64,000 bases of DNA from DASRDR01 sp963812945 [NCBI: uncultured Candidatus Rokubacteria bacterium] (GCA_963812945.1 CAWEXD010000003.1:62001-126000); one strand, 5' to 3'. Shown: positions 16,716-25,720, numbered from the stretch's first letter. Numbers and translations: made by a program. Notes: generated by a model from the sequence alone, not told the origin.

Positions 16716-18377
16716 CTAGGCCTCGCTCACCGGCAGGGAGATCGTAAACCGGGTCCCCCGGTAGGGCTCGCTCTGGACTCGCATCTCGCCCCCGTGGTCC
16801 TCGACGATCCGGTGGGCGATGGCGAGCCCGAGCCCGGTCCCTTGTGGCTTGGTCGTGTAGAAGGGCTCGAAGACCTGGGTCAGCTCCGCCGCCGTGATGC
16901 CGACCCCGGTGTCCTCGACCGTGATCTCGACCACGGGTCGGCCCGACTCCGGCGTCACGGCCTTAACACGCACGCGGAGCTCCCCGCCCTGCGGCATCGC
17001 TTCGACCGCGTTCAGGCACAGGTTCCACAGCGCCTGGCGCATCTGGGACGGGTCGACGTCTGCCTTGACGGTCGGCTCGACCACCTCGCGGCGCATCTGC
17101 ACCCGAGGCGCGTCCGCGCCCTGGAGCCCGCTCTGGTGGCCCAGCATGAGGAGGATCTCGTCGAGCATCCCTCCGACGTCGGTGGGCACGCGCACGAGGT
17201 GCGGCGGCCGGGAGAACTGGAGGAAGTCGCGGATGATCGCGTCCAGGCGGTCCGACTCCCGCAGGACGATGTCCATGAGGCGTCGGTCGTCTCCTTTGGG
17301 GTCGAGGCTCCCGCCCAGGACCTCGACGGACCCCCGGATGGAGCCGATCGGGTTGCGGATCTCGTGGGCGAGGCCCGCGGCCAGGCGCCCGATCGCCGCG
17401 AGCCGGTCCGCCTGGCGCACCTGTTCCTCCATGCGCTTGATGTCGGTGAGGTCCTGGAACGAGCAGATCGCTCCGCGGCCACGCCGGAGGAAGGCGAGAC
17501 TCATCCCGACCGAGATGCGGGACCCGTCCGGCCGGGCGAGCTGGGCCTCGGAGCGCGTCCGCCCGGTGCCGCCGCTCTCGAGGCCCTCCCACACGCTCGC
17601 GAACGGCGGCGCGTCGGGGAAGAGCGTCTCCCAGCTCGCTCCGCGCAGCTCGACCTCGCGCCGCCCGCAGAGCGCCTCGGCGGTGCGGTTCACGGATGTG
17701 ACCGTCCCCCGCCGATCGAAGGTCAAGAGACCGCTCGCGACGCTCTGCACGATGTCCTCGTGGAGTGCCCGGAGGGCGGCGAGGCTGGCCTCGCTGCGGT
17801 GCGCCTGACCACGCGCCTGGCGTAGGCGGTTGGAGAGGTACGTGCCGAGGTACGCCATGATGAACGAGGCACAGAAGTTGGCACTGATGAGAAGGATCGT
17901 GAGGCTGCCCTCCACGCCGACGTTGCGCGCGAGGGCATGGTCGGCCGCGGGGGGCAGCCATCGGTAGAACTGAGCGCCCAGCATGAGACCGTGCAGGAAC
18001 ACCGCCACGGTGGCCACGCCGAAGCTCTCCCGCGGGGCCACGACGATGCTGGCCGTGAGGATCGACACCAAGTAGAGAAACGGAAAGACGCTGTACGGGC
18101 CGCCGGTGAGATAGATCAGGACGGTTTCGAGGATGATGTCCCCGTAGATCTGCACCTCGGCGAGCCGGACGAGGTTCCGGACCCGTGTGGACAGCCCTAG
18201 ATAGATGGCGGAGAGCAGGTAGCTCGCCGCGAACAGCGCCAGGAGCGGGGGGAGCGGGAACAGGGGCCGGCCGCTGAGATGCGCCCCCAGCAGCGCGGCC
18301 GCGAGCACGGTGACGACGCCGGTCCGGCCGAGCGCCAGCCAGCGAACCGCCGCCTGCCCTTCCGGGGGCCCCGTCAT
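16716..18377 (-). CDS. pilS: PilS, membrane sensor histidine kinase
   Basis: Partner kinase of PilR. Of 553 residues, the first about 185 contain around six hydrophobic segments (from VVTVLAAALLGA to FIMAYLGTYL), then a PAS-like domain (about 200-310: GLLTFDRRG, CSFQDLTDIKRMEEQ). The HisKA box is GLAHEIRNPIGSI with His 338. The HATPase domain has NLCLNAVEAM (N box), VEDTGVGI and GTGLGLAI (G boxes). In PilS proteins the membrane domain is thought to sense pilin monomer in the membrane. Gene order pilS-pilR-pilA supports the name. Confidence 0.92.
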   Translation of the reverse strand: MTGPPEGQAAVRWLALGRTGVVTVLAAALLGAHLSGRPLFPLPPLLALFAASYLLSAIYLGLSTRVRNLVRLAEVQIYGDIILETVLIYLTGGPYSVFPFLYLVSILTASIVVAPRESFGVATVAVFLHGLMLGAQFYRWLPPAADHALARNVGVEGSLTILLISANFCASFIMAYLGTYLSNRLRQARGQAHRSEASLAALRALHEDIVQSVASGLLTFDRRGTVTSVNRTAEALCGRREVELRGASWETLFPDAPPFASVWEGLESGGTGRTRSEAQLARPDGSRISVGMSLAFLRRGRGAICSFQDLTDIKRMEEQVRQADRLAAIGRLAAGLAHEIRNPIGSIRGSVEVLGGSLDPKGDDRRLMDIVLRESDRLDAIIRDFLQFSRPPHLVRVPTDVGGMLDEILLMLGHQSGLQGADAPRVQMRREVVEPTVKADVDPSQMRQALWNLCLNAVEAMPQGGELRVRVKAVTPESGRPVVEITVEDTGVGITAAELTQVFEPFYTTKPQGTGLGLAIAHRIVEDHGGEMRVQSEPYRGTRFTISLPVSEA

Positions 18378-18405
18378 CTCGCCCCTTCCCCACCCCCGGC
18401 GGGAC

Positions 18406-19635
18406 CTACTTGACCAGGGTCACCACCTTGAAGATCGGCAGGTAGATCGCGATGACGATGCCACCGATCACCACGCCGAGGAAGACGATGAGCAGCGGCT
18501 CCAGGAGCGACGTCAGTCCCGCGACCGCGACGTCGACCTCGTCCTCGTAGTAGTCGGCGACCTTGGCCAGCATGTTGTCGAGGGCGCCGGTCTGCTCACC
18601 GACGATGACCATCTGGACCACCATCGGGGGGAAGACGCCGCTGTCCTTCAGGCGCTCGCCGAGCGTCTGCCCGGCCATGACCCGCTCGCGCGCCGACATG
18701 ACGGCGTTCTCGACGACTTGGTTGCCCGCGGTCTTGGCGGTAATGCGCAGGGCGTCGATGATCGGCACGCCGCCGCCGAGGAGAGCCGACAGGGTCCGCG
18801 TGAACCGGGCGATGGCGATCTTCCGCACCAGCGGGCCGAAGATCGGCGCCCGGAGGAGGAAGCGATCGACGGCCAGGCGCCCGGCAGTGGTCCGGTACCA
18901 CATTCGGAAGCCGTACATCGCCCCGGCCCACAGGATCAGGATGATGTACCAGTACTTCACCACGCCGTTGCTGGCCATGATCACGATGCGGGTCGGGAGC
19001 GGCAGCGGCACGCCCGCGTTGTTGAAGAACGCCGCGAAGATCGGAATGATGAAGACCATGAGGAAGGCCACGACCAGCACCGCGATGGTCATGACCAGGA
19101 CCGGATAGACGACGGCCATCTGCACCCGGTGCTTCAGCGCCTGGGCCTTCTCCAGGTACGTGGAGAGCCGGGACAGCATGGAGTCCAGGACACCGCCCGT
19201 CTCGCCGACGTGCACGAGGTTGACGTAGAGCTCGTCGAAGACGCGGGGAAAGCGCCCGAGCGCGTCGGAGAGCGTCGATCCCGACTCGACGTCGGACGCC
19301 ACCTTGGCGATGATGTCCTGGAATTTCTTCCGCTCCATCTGCATGCCCAGCGTCTGCAGGCACTGGACGAGCGGTAGGCCCGCCGCGATCATCGTGGCGA
19401 ACTGCCGGCTGAAGACGGAGATGTCCTTGCCGCGGACCCCGCCGAGGAGGGTGCTTAGACCGGGCAGGTCCTCGAACGAGAACTTGGCGCCGACGCCGCG
19501 CTTGACGGCGATGTTCTGGACGACGATCCCCTGCGACCGGAGCTGACGGGCGGCCGACCGCTCGTCCGACGCGGTGATCTCCGCCCGCACCTGGCCTCCG
19601 CCCGCTGTGACGCCGCGATACGTGTAGTTCGGCAT
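18406..19635 (-). CDS. pilC: PilC, type IV pilus inner-membrane platform protein
   Basis: Polytopic platform that couples the PilB and PilT motors to pilin extraction. It is 409 residues with the two characteristic T2SF domains (about 70-195 and 270-395), each with the pattern FSRQFATMIAAGLPLVQCL or FTRTLSALLGGGVPIIDAL. Large hydrophobic segments lie near VVYPVLVMTIAVLVVAFLM and LEPLLIVFLGVVIGGIVIA. The Gly-Glu of VGETGG and VGEQTG is conserved. It starts 22 bases after the pilT stop. Confidence 0.95.
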   Translation of the reverse strand: MPNYTYRGVTAGGGQVRAEITASDERSAARQLRSQGIVVQNIAVKRGVGAKFSFEDLPGLSTLLGGVRGKDISVFSRQFATMIAAGLPLVQCLQTLGMQMERKKFQDIIAKVASDVESGSTLSDALGRFPRVFDELYVNLVHVGETGGVLDSMLSRLSTYLEKAQALKHRVQMAVVYPVLVMTIAVLVVAFLMVFIIPIFAAFFNNAGVPLPLPTRIVIMASNGVVKYWYIILILWAGAMYGFRMWYRTTAGRLAVDRFLLRAPIFGPLVRKIAIARFTRTLSALLGGGVPIIDALRITAKTAGNQVVENAVMSARERVMAGQTLGERLKDSGVFPPMVVQMVIVGEQTGALDNMLAKVADYYEDEVDVAVAGLTSLLEPLLIVFLGVVIGGIVIAIYLPIFKVVTLVK

Positions 19636-19657
19636 GGCTCCCCCCGTGTCGTCCCCG

Positions 19658-20749
19658 TCAGCGGGACGCCGCTGCCACCGGTTGGTCCATCATGCGGAGC
19701 AGCTCGTCCGGATATGAGCTTCGAGAGAGCGCCTCCGGTCGCGAGATGTGGCCGCGGAGGTACAGGTTCGCGAGTGACTGGTTCATCGTCTGCATCCCGA
19801 ACTTCTGGCCCGCCTGCATCGCCGAGTAGATCTGGTGCACCTTCTCCTCGCGGATCATGTTCCGGATCGCCGGCGTGGCGATCAGGATCTCCATGGCGAG
19901 CGAGCGGCCGCGGCCATCGCGTCGCGGCACGAGGAGCTGGTTGAAGACCGCCTCCAGCACGAGCGCCAGCTGGGCCCGGACCTGGGACTGCTGGTGGGGC
20001 GGAAACACGTCGATGATGCGGTCGATCGACTGGGCGCACGAGTTCGTGTGCAGGGTGGCGAAGGTGAGGTGACCGGTCTCCGCGATCGTCAGCGCCGCCT
20101 GGATGGTCTCGAGATCCCGCATCTCGCCGATGAGCACGACGTCCGGGTCCTGGCGCAGGACGTACTTCAGGGCGGCCGGGAAGGAGTGCGTGTCGCTCCC
20201 GACCTCGCGCTGGTTCACCAACGCCTTCTGGTGCTGGAACAGGTACTCCAGCGGGTCCTCGACGGTGACGATGTGGACGTCCCGCTCCCGGTTGATCCGG
20301 TCGAGCATGGCCGCCATCGAGGTCGTTTTCCCGTGTCCGGTCGGGCCGGTCACCAAGATGAGCCCCTTGTGCCGCTGGATCAGCTGGGTGCAGATCTCCG
20401 CCGGCAGCCCGAGCTCCTGGAAGCTCTTGGGCTGGTGGGGAATCGAGCGGATGGCGACGCCCACGGCGCCCCGCTGCCGGTAGACGTTGACGCGATAGCG
20501 CGAGAGCCCGACGACGCCGTAGGAGAAGTCCAGCTCGTGGTTCGACTCGAACCGCTCCCGCTGCTCCGCGTTGATCAGGCTATAGGCGAGGGCCTTCGTC
20601 TGCTCCCCGTCGAGGGGCGCGTAGTCCAGGGCCACCAGGTGGCCGTGGACGCGCAGCGTCGGCGACGCGCCGGCCGTGATGTGCAGATCCGACGCGTTCC
20701 TCTCCGCCATGGCGACGAGAAGATCGCGCATCGACACTGTCTGGTTCAC
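19658..20749 (-). CDS. pilT: PilT, pilus retraction ATPase
   Basis: Hexameric ATPase that depolymerises pili. It is 363 residues with an N-terminal PAS-like domain (SDLHITAGASPTLRVHG). Walker A is GPTGHGKT (135-142), the Asp box is VTVEDPLEY, Walker B is VVLIGEMRD, the His box is ATLHTNS, and the C-terminal retraction motif is AIRNMIREEKVHQI. The usual Ser of GPTGSGKT is His here, an atypical but not disabling change as far as can be judged. It lies between pilB and pilC. Confidence 0.95.
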   Translation of the reverse strand: MNQTVSMRDLLVAMAERNASDLHITAGASPTLRVHGHLVALDYAPLDGEQTKALAYSLINAEQRERFESNHELDFSYGVVGLSRYRVNVYRQRGAVGVAIRSIPHQPKSFQELGLPAEICTQLIQRHKGLILVTGPTGHGKTTSMAAMLDRINRERDVHIVTVEDPLEYLFQHQKALVNQREVGSDTHSFPAALKYVLRQDPDVVLIGEMRDLETIQAALTIAETGHLTFATLHTNSCAQSIDRIIDVFPPHQQSQVRAQLALVLEAVFNQLLVPRRDGRGRSLAMEILIATPAIRNMIREEKVHQIYSAMQAGQKFGMQTMNQSLANLYLRGHISRPEALSRSSYPDELLRMMDQPVAAASR

Positions 20750-20777
20750 GTTGCTCCTCCCTAGCCCTCGGTGGCCC

Positions 20778-22481
20778 TCAGTCGGCGAACGTCACGCGGA
20801 GGACCTCGTCGATCGTGGTCAGCCCGTTTGCCACCTTCCGGAGGCCGGTCTGGCGGAGGGTCCGCATGCCGGCCTTTACGGCGATGTCCTTGAGCTCGTT
20901 GGCGGGCCGCTGCCGCACGATCGCTTCCTGGAGCTCGGGTATCATCCACATGATCTCGTGCACGGAGATACGGCCCTTGTAGCCCGTGTTGGCGCAGTTC
21001 GCGCACCCCTTGCCCGCGTAGATGCGCACGCCCTCGGCCTCCTCGGGACGGAAGCCCACGTCGATCAGGGCGGACACCGGCACCTGGACGGGCTCGCGGC
21101 ACTCCAGGCAGATCCGCCGGACCAGGCGCTGGGCGATGACCAGGAGCAGCGACGAGGAGATGAGGAAGGGCGGGATCCCCATGTCCTGCAAGCGCGTGAC
21201 CGTGCTGGGGGCGTCGTTCGTGTGCAGGGTGGAGAACACCAGGTGGCCCGTCAGGGCGGCGCGGATCGCGATCTGCGCCGTCTCGAGGTCGCGCATCTCT
21301 CCGACCAGGATGACGTCCGGATCCTGCCGGAGGAACGCCCGCAGGGCGGCGGAGAAGTTGTAGCCGATGTCCTCGCGGACGAGCACCTGGTTGACTCCGG
21401 CGATGTTGAACTCGACGGGGTCCTCGGCCGTGATGATGTTGATGTCGGGGTTGTTGATGGTGGCGATCGCGGCGTAGAGCGTCGTGCTCTTGCCGCTGCC
21501 GGTGGGCCCCGTGCACAGGATCATGCCGTAGGGCGTCGTGATGATCTTCTTGAACCGCGCGAGGTCGTCCTCTTCGAACCCCAGGCGGGCGAGGTCCAGG
21601 ACGACGCTGCCCTTGTCCAGGACGCGCATGACGATCTTCTCGCCGTAGATCGTGGGCAAGGACGAGACGCGCAGGTCGATCTCGCGGTTCTGGAACTTCA
21701 CGGAGAGCCGACCGTCCTGGGGGAGGCGCCGCTCCGCGATGTCGAGATTCGCCATGATCTTGACGCGCGACAGGATGGCCGGCTCCATCTGCTTGGGGGG
21801 ATTCATCATGTCGTGGAGCACGCCGTCGATCCGGTAGCGGACGCGGAAGACCTTCTCGTACGGCTCCAGATGGATGTCCGAGGCGCGCTTCCGGATGGCG
21901 TCGGCGATGATCAGGTTCACGAACCGGATCGTCGGAGCTTCCTCGGCTTCCCGTCCCAGCTCCGCGATGTCGACCTTCGACGCCTGGGACACCAGCTCCA
22001 GGCTGGCGTCGACGCCGGTGGACTCCTGGTCGATGAGCTTCTTGATGTCGTCGACGCCCGAGCTGTAGTTGTGGTCGATCGCCGCCCGGATGGCGCTCTC
22101 GGCGGCCAGCACGGGGATGACGTGCAGCCCGGTGGCGAACTGGACGTCGTCGATCGCGAGCACCACGGTCGGGTCCGACAGGGCCAGGGTCAGCGTGTTC
22201 CCGACCTTCCGGACGGGGAACACCTGGTACTTCTGGACGATCTCCTTGCGGACCAGCCGCAGGATGTCGGGGTCGACTTCGACCCGCCCGAGGTTGATCA
22301 CGGGGATGCCGTACTTCCGGCTGAGGAAGTCGAGGAGCTCGTCCTCCGTGATGAAGGCCAGCCGTGTCAGGACCGTCGACAGCCGCTCCCCGGATCGGCG
22401 CTGGTCGACCGTGGCCTTCTGCGCCTGGTCCTGGCTGAGCAGGTTCTCCTTGACGAGCAGTTCGAGCAGACGCGGGTTCAC
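20778..22481 (-). CDS. pilB: PilB, pilus assembly ATPase
   Basis: Extension motor of the pilus. It is 567 residues. An N-terminal MshEN/GspE_N-type region covers about 1-140 (LLVKENLLSQDQA, RKYGIPVINL); such domains can bind cyclic-di-GMP in PilB/MshE, though I did not verify the binding residues. Walker A is GPTGSGKST (325-332), the Asp box is TAEDPVEF, and Walker B is VILVGEMRD. A tetracysteine zinc site is visible (C458, C461, C493, C496). The start is a GTG at 22481. It is followed by pilT and pilC. Confidence 0.95.
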   Translation of the reverse strand: MNPRLLELLVKENLLSQDQAQKATVDQRRSGERLSTVLTRLAFITEDELLDFLSRKYGIPVINLGRVEVDPDILRLVRKEIVQKYQVFPVRKVGNTLTLALSDPTVVLAIDDVQFATGLHVIPVLAAESAIRAAIDHNYSSGVDDIKKLIDQESTGVDASLELVSQASKVDIAELGREAEEAPTIRFVNLIIADAIRKRASDIHLEPYEKVFRVRYRIDGVLHDMMNPPKQMEPAILSRVKIMANLDIAERRLPQDGRLSVKFQNREIDLRVSSLPTIYGEKIVMRVLDKGSVVLDLARLGFEEDDLARFKKIITTPYGMILCTGPTGSGKSTTLYAAIATINNPDINIITAEDPVEFNIAGVNQVLVREDIGYNFSAALRAFLRQDPDVILVGEMRDLETAQIAIRAALTGHLVFSTLHTNDAPSTVTRLQDMGIPPFLISSSLLLVIAQRLVRRICLECREPVQVPVSALIDVGFRPEEAEGVRIYAGKGCANCANTGYKGRISVHEIMWMIPELQEAIVRQRPANELKDIAVKAGMRTLRQTGLRKVANGLTTIDEVLRVTFAD

Positions 22482-22509
22482 GCTTGGACGTCCTGTTCCC
22501 GGGGCGACA

Positions 22510-22881
22510 TCAGGCTTCCGCTTTCCGACCCAGCGTCTCGTTCACCAGTTCGACGAAGCGATCCAGCCCTGAGCCCTTCTCGAAGAATGAAACCCCCTGG
22601 TGGTGCGCGACCTTCTTGGCGAGGGTCTCGCCGACCAGACCGGTGATGAGAATGACGGGCAAGTCCCCTCCGGCGCGCCGGATGGCGTCCAGCACGACGA
22701 GGCCATCCATGTCCGGCATCATGATGTCGAGCACCGCCAGGTCCGGCGCCGTCTCCTCGAACTTCCGGAGCGCCTCCTGGCCGGACGTTGCCCGGATCAC
22801 CTCGTGGCCCTCGAGTGTCAGGATGTCATCCAAGACATCCAGGACTGCCGGGGCGTCATCAGCGACGAGGATGCGTGCCAT
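22510..22881 (-). CDS. stand-alone receiver (CheY-like) protein
   Basis: A 123-residue single-domain response regulator. Acidic pocket residues are in ILVADDAP, the phospho-acceptor is in LAVLDIMMPDMDG, and the conserved Lys is in FFEKGSG, where a Pro usually follows. No output domain is attached. The ATG at 22881 gives a normal receiver start; the extra upstream frame is probably not translated. It lies just upstream of pilB and may act like the PilG/PilH or other CheY-like inputs to pilus motors. No dedicated kinase is next to it. Confidence 0.85.
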   Translation of the reverse strand: MARILVADDAPAVLDVLDDILTLEGHEVIRATSGQEALRKFEETAPDLAVLDIMMPDMDGLVVLDAIRRAGGDLPVILITGLVGETLAKKVAHHQGVSFFEKGSGLDRFVELVNETLGRKAEA

Positions 22882-22991
22882 CTCAGCCTTGAGCGGGTGA
22901 ATTCTGGCAGCCTCGGAGCCGGAACGGACCAAAATTTGTCATCGCGGAGGCAGGAAGGAGCAAGGGTCGTACCAGCGCCGGTTAGGCGTCG

Positions 22992-23534
22992 TCAGCCGGC
23001 CCGGGCCTTCGCCAGTCCCAGAAAGGCGCCAAACGCCTGATAAGCGTCGTCGTGAAACAGCACGAGATGGATCCGGCGGAGGCTCGACTCGGGGGTCGCC
23101 GCGAAATGGGCCCGCAAGCCGCCGATCATCGCCTCTGCCGAATCCTTGGGATCCATCCGACCGGCGCCCGTCCCGAAGGCCGGCAAGGCGACCGTGTGCA
23201 GCCGGAGCTCCTCGGCGCGCCGCAGGGAGTTGACGGTGGCGCGCTGGACGAGGTCGGGGGTGGGCCGGATATCCGATCCCATGACCGCGGCATGAATCAC
23301 GTAGTTGGCGGCGAGGTTGCCGGCCGTCGTCACCACCGCGTCGCCGCCCTCGACGGGACCCTGTTGCATGGCCTCTTCCTCGACGATCGTGCCGCCCTTC
23401 CGCTTGATCGTCGAGGCGACGCCCGTGCTCATGGAGAACTCGCAGTTCGCGGCGTTCACGATGGCATCGACCTCGTATTCGGTGATGTCACCGCGCTCGA
23501 GGTAGACGTCCACGGGGCCCACCCGCACTTTCAT
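22992..23534 (-). CDS. macro-domain protein (ADP-ribose or O-acetyl-ADP-ribose binding/hydrolase)
   Basis: Single macro domain of 180 residues. Signature sequence: GDITEYEVDAIVNAANCEF, then GGDAVVTTAGNL, YVIHAAVMG, and VALPAFGTGAGRMDP. The conserved Asn-Ala-Ala-Asn and the Gly-rich phosphate loop of ADP-ribose-binding macro domains are intact. The ATG at 23534 is preferred over the GTG at 23546 because GGAG lies 6 bases upstream of it. It sits between mazG and the pilus genes; a functional link to pili is not evident. Confidence 0.88.
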   Translation of the reverse strand: MKVRVGPVDVYLERGDITEYEVDAIVNAANCEFSMSTGVASTIKRKGGTIVEEEAMQQGPVEGGDAVVTTAGNLAANYVIHAAVMGSDIRPTPDLVQRATVNSLRRAEELRLHTVALPAFGTGAGRMDPKDSAEAMIGGLRAHFAATPESSLRRIHLVLFHDDAYQAFGAFLGLAKARAG

Positions 23535-23558
23535 CGGCTTCTCCACGCTCCTCTCCCC

Positions 23559-24368
23559 TCAGGGCTTTTTTTCCTGGGATTTCGCCTGTGTCCAGAGCCG
23601 TTCCAGCTCGTCGAGTGGCCGGCCCGCCAGTCCCCGGCCCTCGCCGCGCACCGCGTCCTCCATCGACTCGAATCGCCGCCCGAACCGCTTGACCGCCGCC
23701 TGCAGCGCACCTTCGGGCTCCACGCTCGCCAGCCGGGCGACGTTGACGACGGCGAACAGGAGATCTCCGATCTCGGCCCGAAGCTCTTCGCCGCCTCCCC
23801 GCCGGAGCGCTTCGGCGACCTCGTCCACCTCCTCGCGGACCTTCTCGAGGGCCCCGGTCGCGTCAGGCCAATCGAAACCCACGCGCGATGCCTTCTGCTG
23901 GACGCGCTCTGCGTGGTGCAGGGCCGGCAGCCCGCGGGGGACACCCGCGAGGGCCGACCGCGCCGGACCGTTTCCCTCGGACGCCTTGATCGCCTCCCAC
24001 TGGGCCAAGGCCTCGGCCGCCGACCCGACCGCCCGCTCTCCGAAGACGTGCGGGTGCCGCCGGGTCATCTTGGCGATCAGCGTTTCCAGGAGCTCGGCCA
24101 TCGAGAACTCACCGCGCTCCTGCGCCAGATGAGAGTGGAAGACGACCTGGAACAGGAGATCGCCTAGCTCCTCGCGGATGCTCGTGGCGTCGCCAGTGTC
24201 GAGGGCGTCGAGGACCTCGTACGTCTCCTCGACGAGATACGGGCGGAGGGAGTCACGCGTCTGCTCTCGGTCCCAGGGACAGCCGCCCTCACCGCGCAGG
24301 CGGGCCATCATCGTCAGCAACTCGAGGAAACGCTGACCGGCGTCTGCGCTCGACATCGGGGCCACCAT
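23559..24368 (-). CDS. mazG: MazG nucleoside triphosphate pyrophosphohydrolase
   Basis: House-cleaning enzyme that hydrolyses NTPs to NMP and pyrophosphate. It is 269 residues with two MazG domains. The first has GGCPWDREQTRDSLRPYL, EETYEVLDAL and REELGDLLFQVVFHS. The second has KVREEVDEVAEAL and EIGDLLFAVVNVARL. The metal-binding Glu/Asp patterns are intact in both. Start is the ATG at 24368 or the ATG four codons later; no clear ribosome site separates them. It is the first gene of the minus-strand cluster. Confidence 0.92.
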   Translation of the reverse strand: MVAPMSSADAGQRFLELLTMMARLRGEGGCPWDREQTRDSLRPYLVEETYEVLDALDTGDATSIREELGDLLFQVVFHSHLAQERGEFSMAELLETLIAKMTRRHPHVFGERAVGSAAEALAQWEAIKASEGNGPARSALAGVPRGLPALHHAERVQQKASRVGFDWPDATGALEKVREEVDEVAEALRRGGGEELRAEIGDLLFAVVNVARLASVEPEGALQAAVKRFGRRFESMEDAVRGEGRGLAGRPLDELERLWTQAKSQEKKP

Positions 24369-24418
24369 CGTGGGCGCTCTGCGTGGGCGATGACACGCAA
24401 CCCCCGCAGGGCGCGGCC

Positions 24419-24427
24419 AGTATAGCA
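24419..24427 (-). promoter_or_regulatory. extended -10 promoter upstream of mazG
   Basis: The minus strand reads TGCTATACT, an extended -10 element (TGn followed by five of six TATAAT bases). Transcription would begin about 44 bases before the mazG start. No recognisable -35 hexamer is present, as is allowed for extended -10 promoters. Confidence 0.5.
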
Positions 24428-24520
24428 TGGGCCCAAGAACGGCTGCGGTGGCTTGTCGGGGGCCGAACGGTATGTTAGCGTCGGGTCGCTTCCGGGGGCT
24501 CGGCCCCGAGCCCCGTACCC

Positions 24521-24529
24521 GAGGAGGAG
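24521..24529 (+). promoter_or_regulatory. ribosome-binding site deciding the DUF1844 start
   Basis: GAGGAGGAG lies 5 bases before the GTG at 24535. It identifies that GTG as the true start rather than the upstream ATG at 24427 of the same open frame. Confidence 0.7.
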
Positions 24530-24534
24530 CATCC

Positions 24535-24999
24535 GTGTCGGAGCGCGAACCCGAGCCCGGCTTCACGGTGGTAGACCGCCGACGGCGGGGAGAGGACGAG
24601 ACCCCGTCGGATCCGGCGCCCCCGCCGATCGTCGGGCCATCTCGCCCGGCGCCCGCGCCTCCGCGGGAGTCGCCGGTCAACCCACCCCCTGGCCCAGCCA
24701 TGGCGGGACCCAGCGGCCCGCCGCGGGCCGATCTCACCTCGCTGCTGGTCATGCTCTACGGGGACGCCATGGCGAACCTTGGCCAGGCGCCCGATCCGGT
24801 CAGTGGGCGGCCGCACGTCGACCTCGATCAGGCCCGGTTCGCCATCGACCTCCTCGCGATGCTCCAGGAGAAGACGCAAGGGAATCGCACCCCGGACGAG
24901 AGCGCCGTCCTCGAGGAGATGCTCGCGGGCCTTCGGATGGGGTTCGTCCGGATCAGCCAGGGCCGGCGCGGAGGCCCCGAGCCCCGCCCGCGCGCCTAG
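24535..24999 (+). CDS. DUF1844 domain protein
   Basis: A 154-residue protein of unknown function. Residues 1-60 are charged and Pro-rich, probably disordered. The C-terminal about 75 residues match DUF1844: DLTSLLVMLYGDAMANLG, DLDQARFAIDLLAMLQ, and a helical end at LEEMLAGLRMGFV. No catalytic residues are known for this family. It is divergent from mazG, and its stop shares the four bases CTAG with the stop of the convergent neighbour. Confidence 0.8.
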   Translation: MSEREPEPGFTVVDRRRRGEDETPSDPAPPPIVGPSRPAPAPPRESPVNPPPGPAMAGPSGPPRADLTSLLVMLYGDAMANLGQAPDPVSGRPHVDLDQARFAIDLLAMLQEKTQGNRTPDESAVLEEMLAGLRMGFVRISQGRRGGPEPRPRA

Positions 25000-25664
25000 C
25001 CCGGGGAGCCCGCCCCGGGGCCGGACCGCCGCCTGGTGTGGATGACGAGTCGCCCGGGCTCGACGTCCACACGCTCGACGACGCGCGGCATCCGCCAGAT
25101 CAGGGCCGACGGTCGCCCCCCCAGGAGGCGCCAGAGCACGGCCACCGGCACCGGCTGACGCCCGATCCACGCCTTCCGCGCCACGAACTCCGCACGCCCC
25201 TCGCGGACCACGATCTCGCCGCTCGCCGCGACCCATAGTGGGCAGTCTTCCACGAACGCGGGGAGGACCCGGCCCAGCCCGGCGCTGACCCCGGCCGCCA
25301 CGAGCCGCCCCAGGGTCGTGACGCCCCCCGCCCCGATCCCGTCGGCGTCGATCCAGACCTGGACCGGCCAGACTGGCGGGTCCCTGACCTCCACGTGGCC
25401 AGCCAGAAAGGCATTGACGTCTGCCGCGGTCAGGAGGAGGGGGTCCCGGCGGGAGCTGAGGCCGGCATCCCGGAGGAGGAGCTGAGCGAGGACGCCCTGG
25501 AAGCGCCGGCCGGCGGCAGCATCGGGGGCGGCGCGCTGAGCCTGGTCCGGCCAGCCCAGGGCCATCACGGCCAGCCAGGTCCCGGCGGCGGCAACCCCGA
25601 GGGTTACCAGGGCCAGAGCCAGGAGACCGCGGCGGACCTGTGGGCGAGCCATCGGAGGCACCAT
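24996..25664 (-). CDS. membrane-anchored protein of unknown function
   Basis: Encodes 222 residues. An N-terminal hydrophobic helix (GLLALALVTLGVAAAGTWLAV) follows a short basic stretch, giving a signal anchor. The rest is a soluble domain, probably outside the membrane, with a strand-rich pattern (VWPVQVWIDADGIGAGG, GEIVVREGRAEFV, RVDVEPGRLVIHTRR). I do not recognise the family; the layout resembles proteins with a lipid-transport or AsmA-like strand repeat but the evidence is thin. The start could be the ATG at 25664 or 25652. It ends against the DUF1844 gene with overlapping stops. Confidence 0.6.
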   Translation of the reverse strand: MVPPMARPQVRRGLLALALVTLGVAAAGTWLAVMALGWPDQAQRAAPDAAAGRRFQGVLAQLLLRDAGLSSRRDPLLLTAADVNAFLAGHVEVRDPPVWPVQVWIDADGIGAGGVTTLGRLVAAGVSAGLGRVLPAFVEDCPLWVAASGEIVVREGRAEFVARKAWIGRQPVPVAVLWRLLGGRPSALIWRMPRVVERVDVEPGRLVIHTRRRSGPGAGSPG

Positions 25665-25691
25665 ACGGCGGGCCAGGGTTCGGAGGCAACC

Positions 25692-25720
25692 TTGACAGCG
25701 CTCATATCAGCTTGTATACC
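25692..25720 (+). promoter_or_regulatory. sigma-70 promoter of the hsp20-dnaK operon
   Basis: TTGACA (25692-25697), a 17-base spacer and TATACC (25715-25720). The -35 is perfect and the -10 matches four of six. CTTG-N5-CAAG (25711-25723) overlaps the -10 and could be an operator half, but it does not match the HspR HAIR element. Confidence 0.7.
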
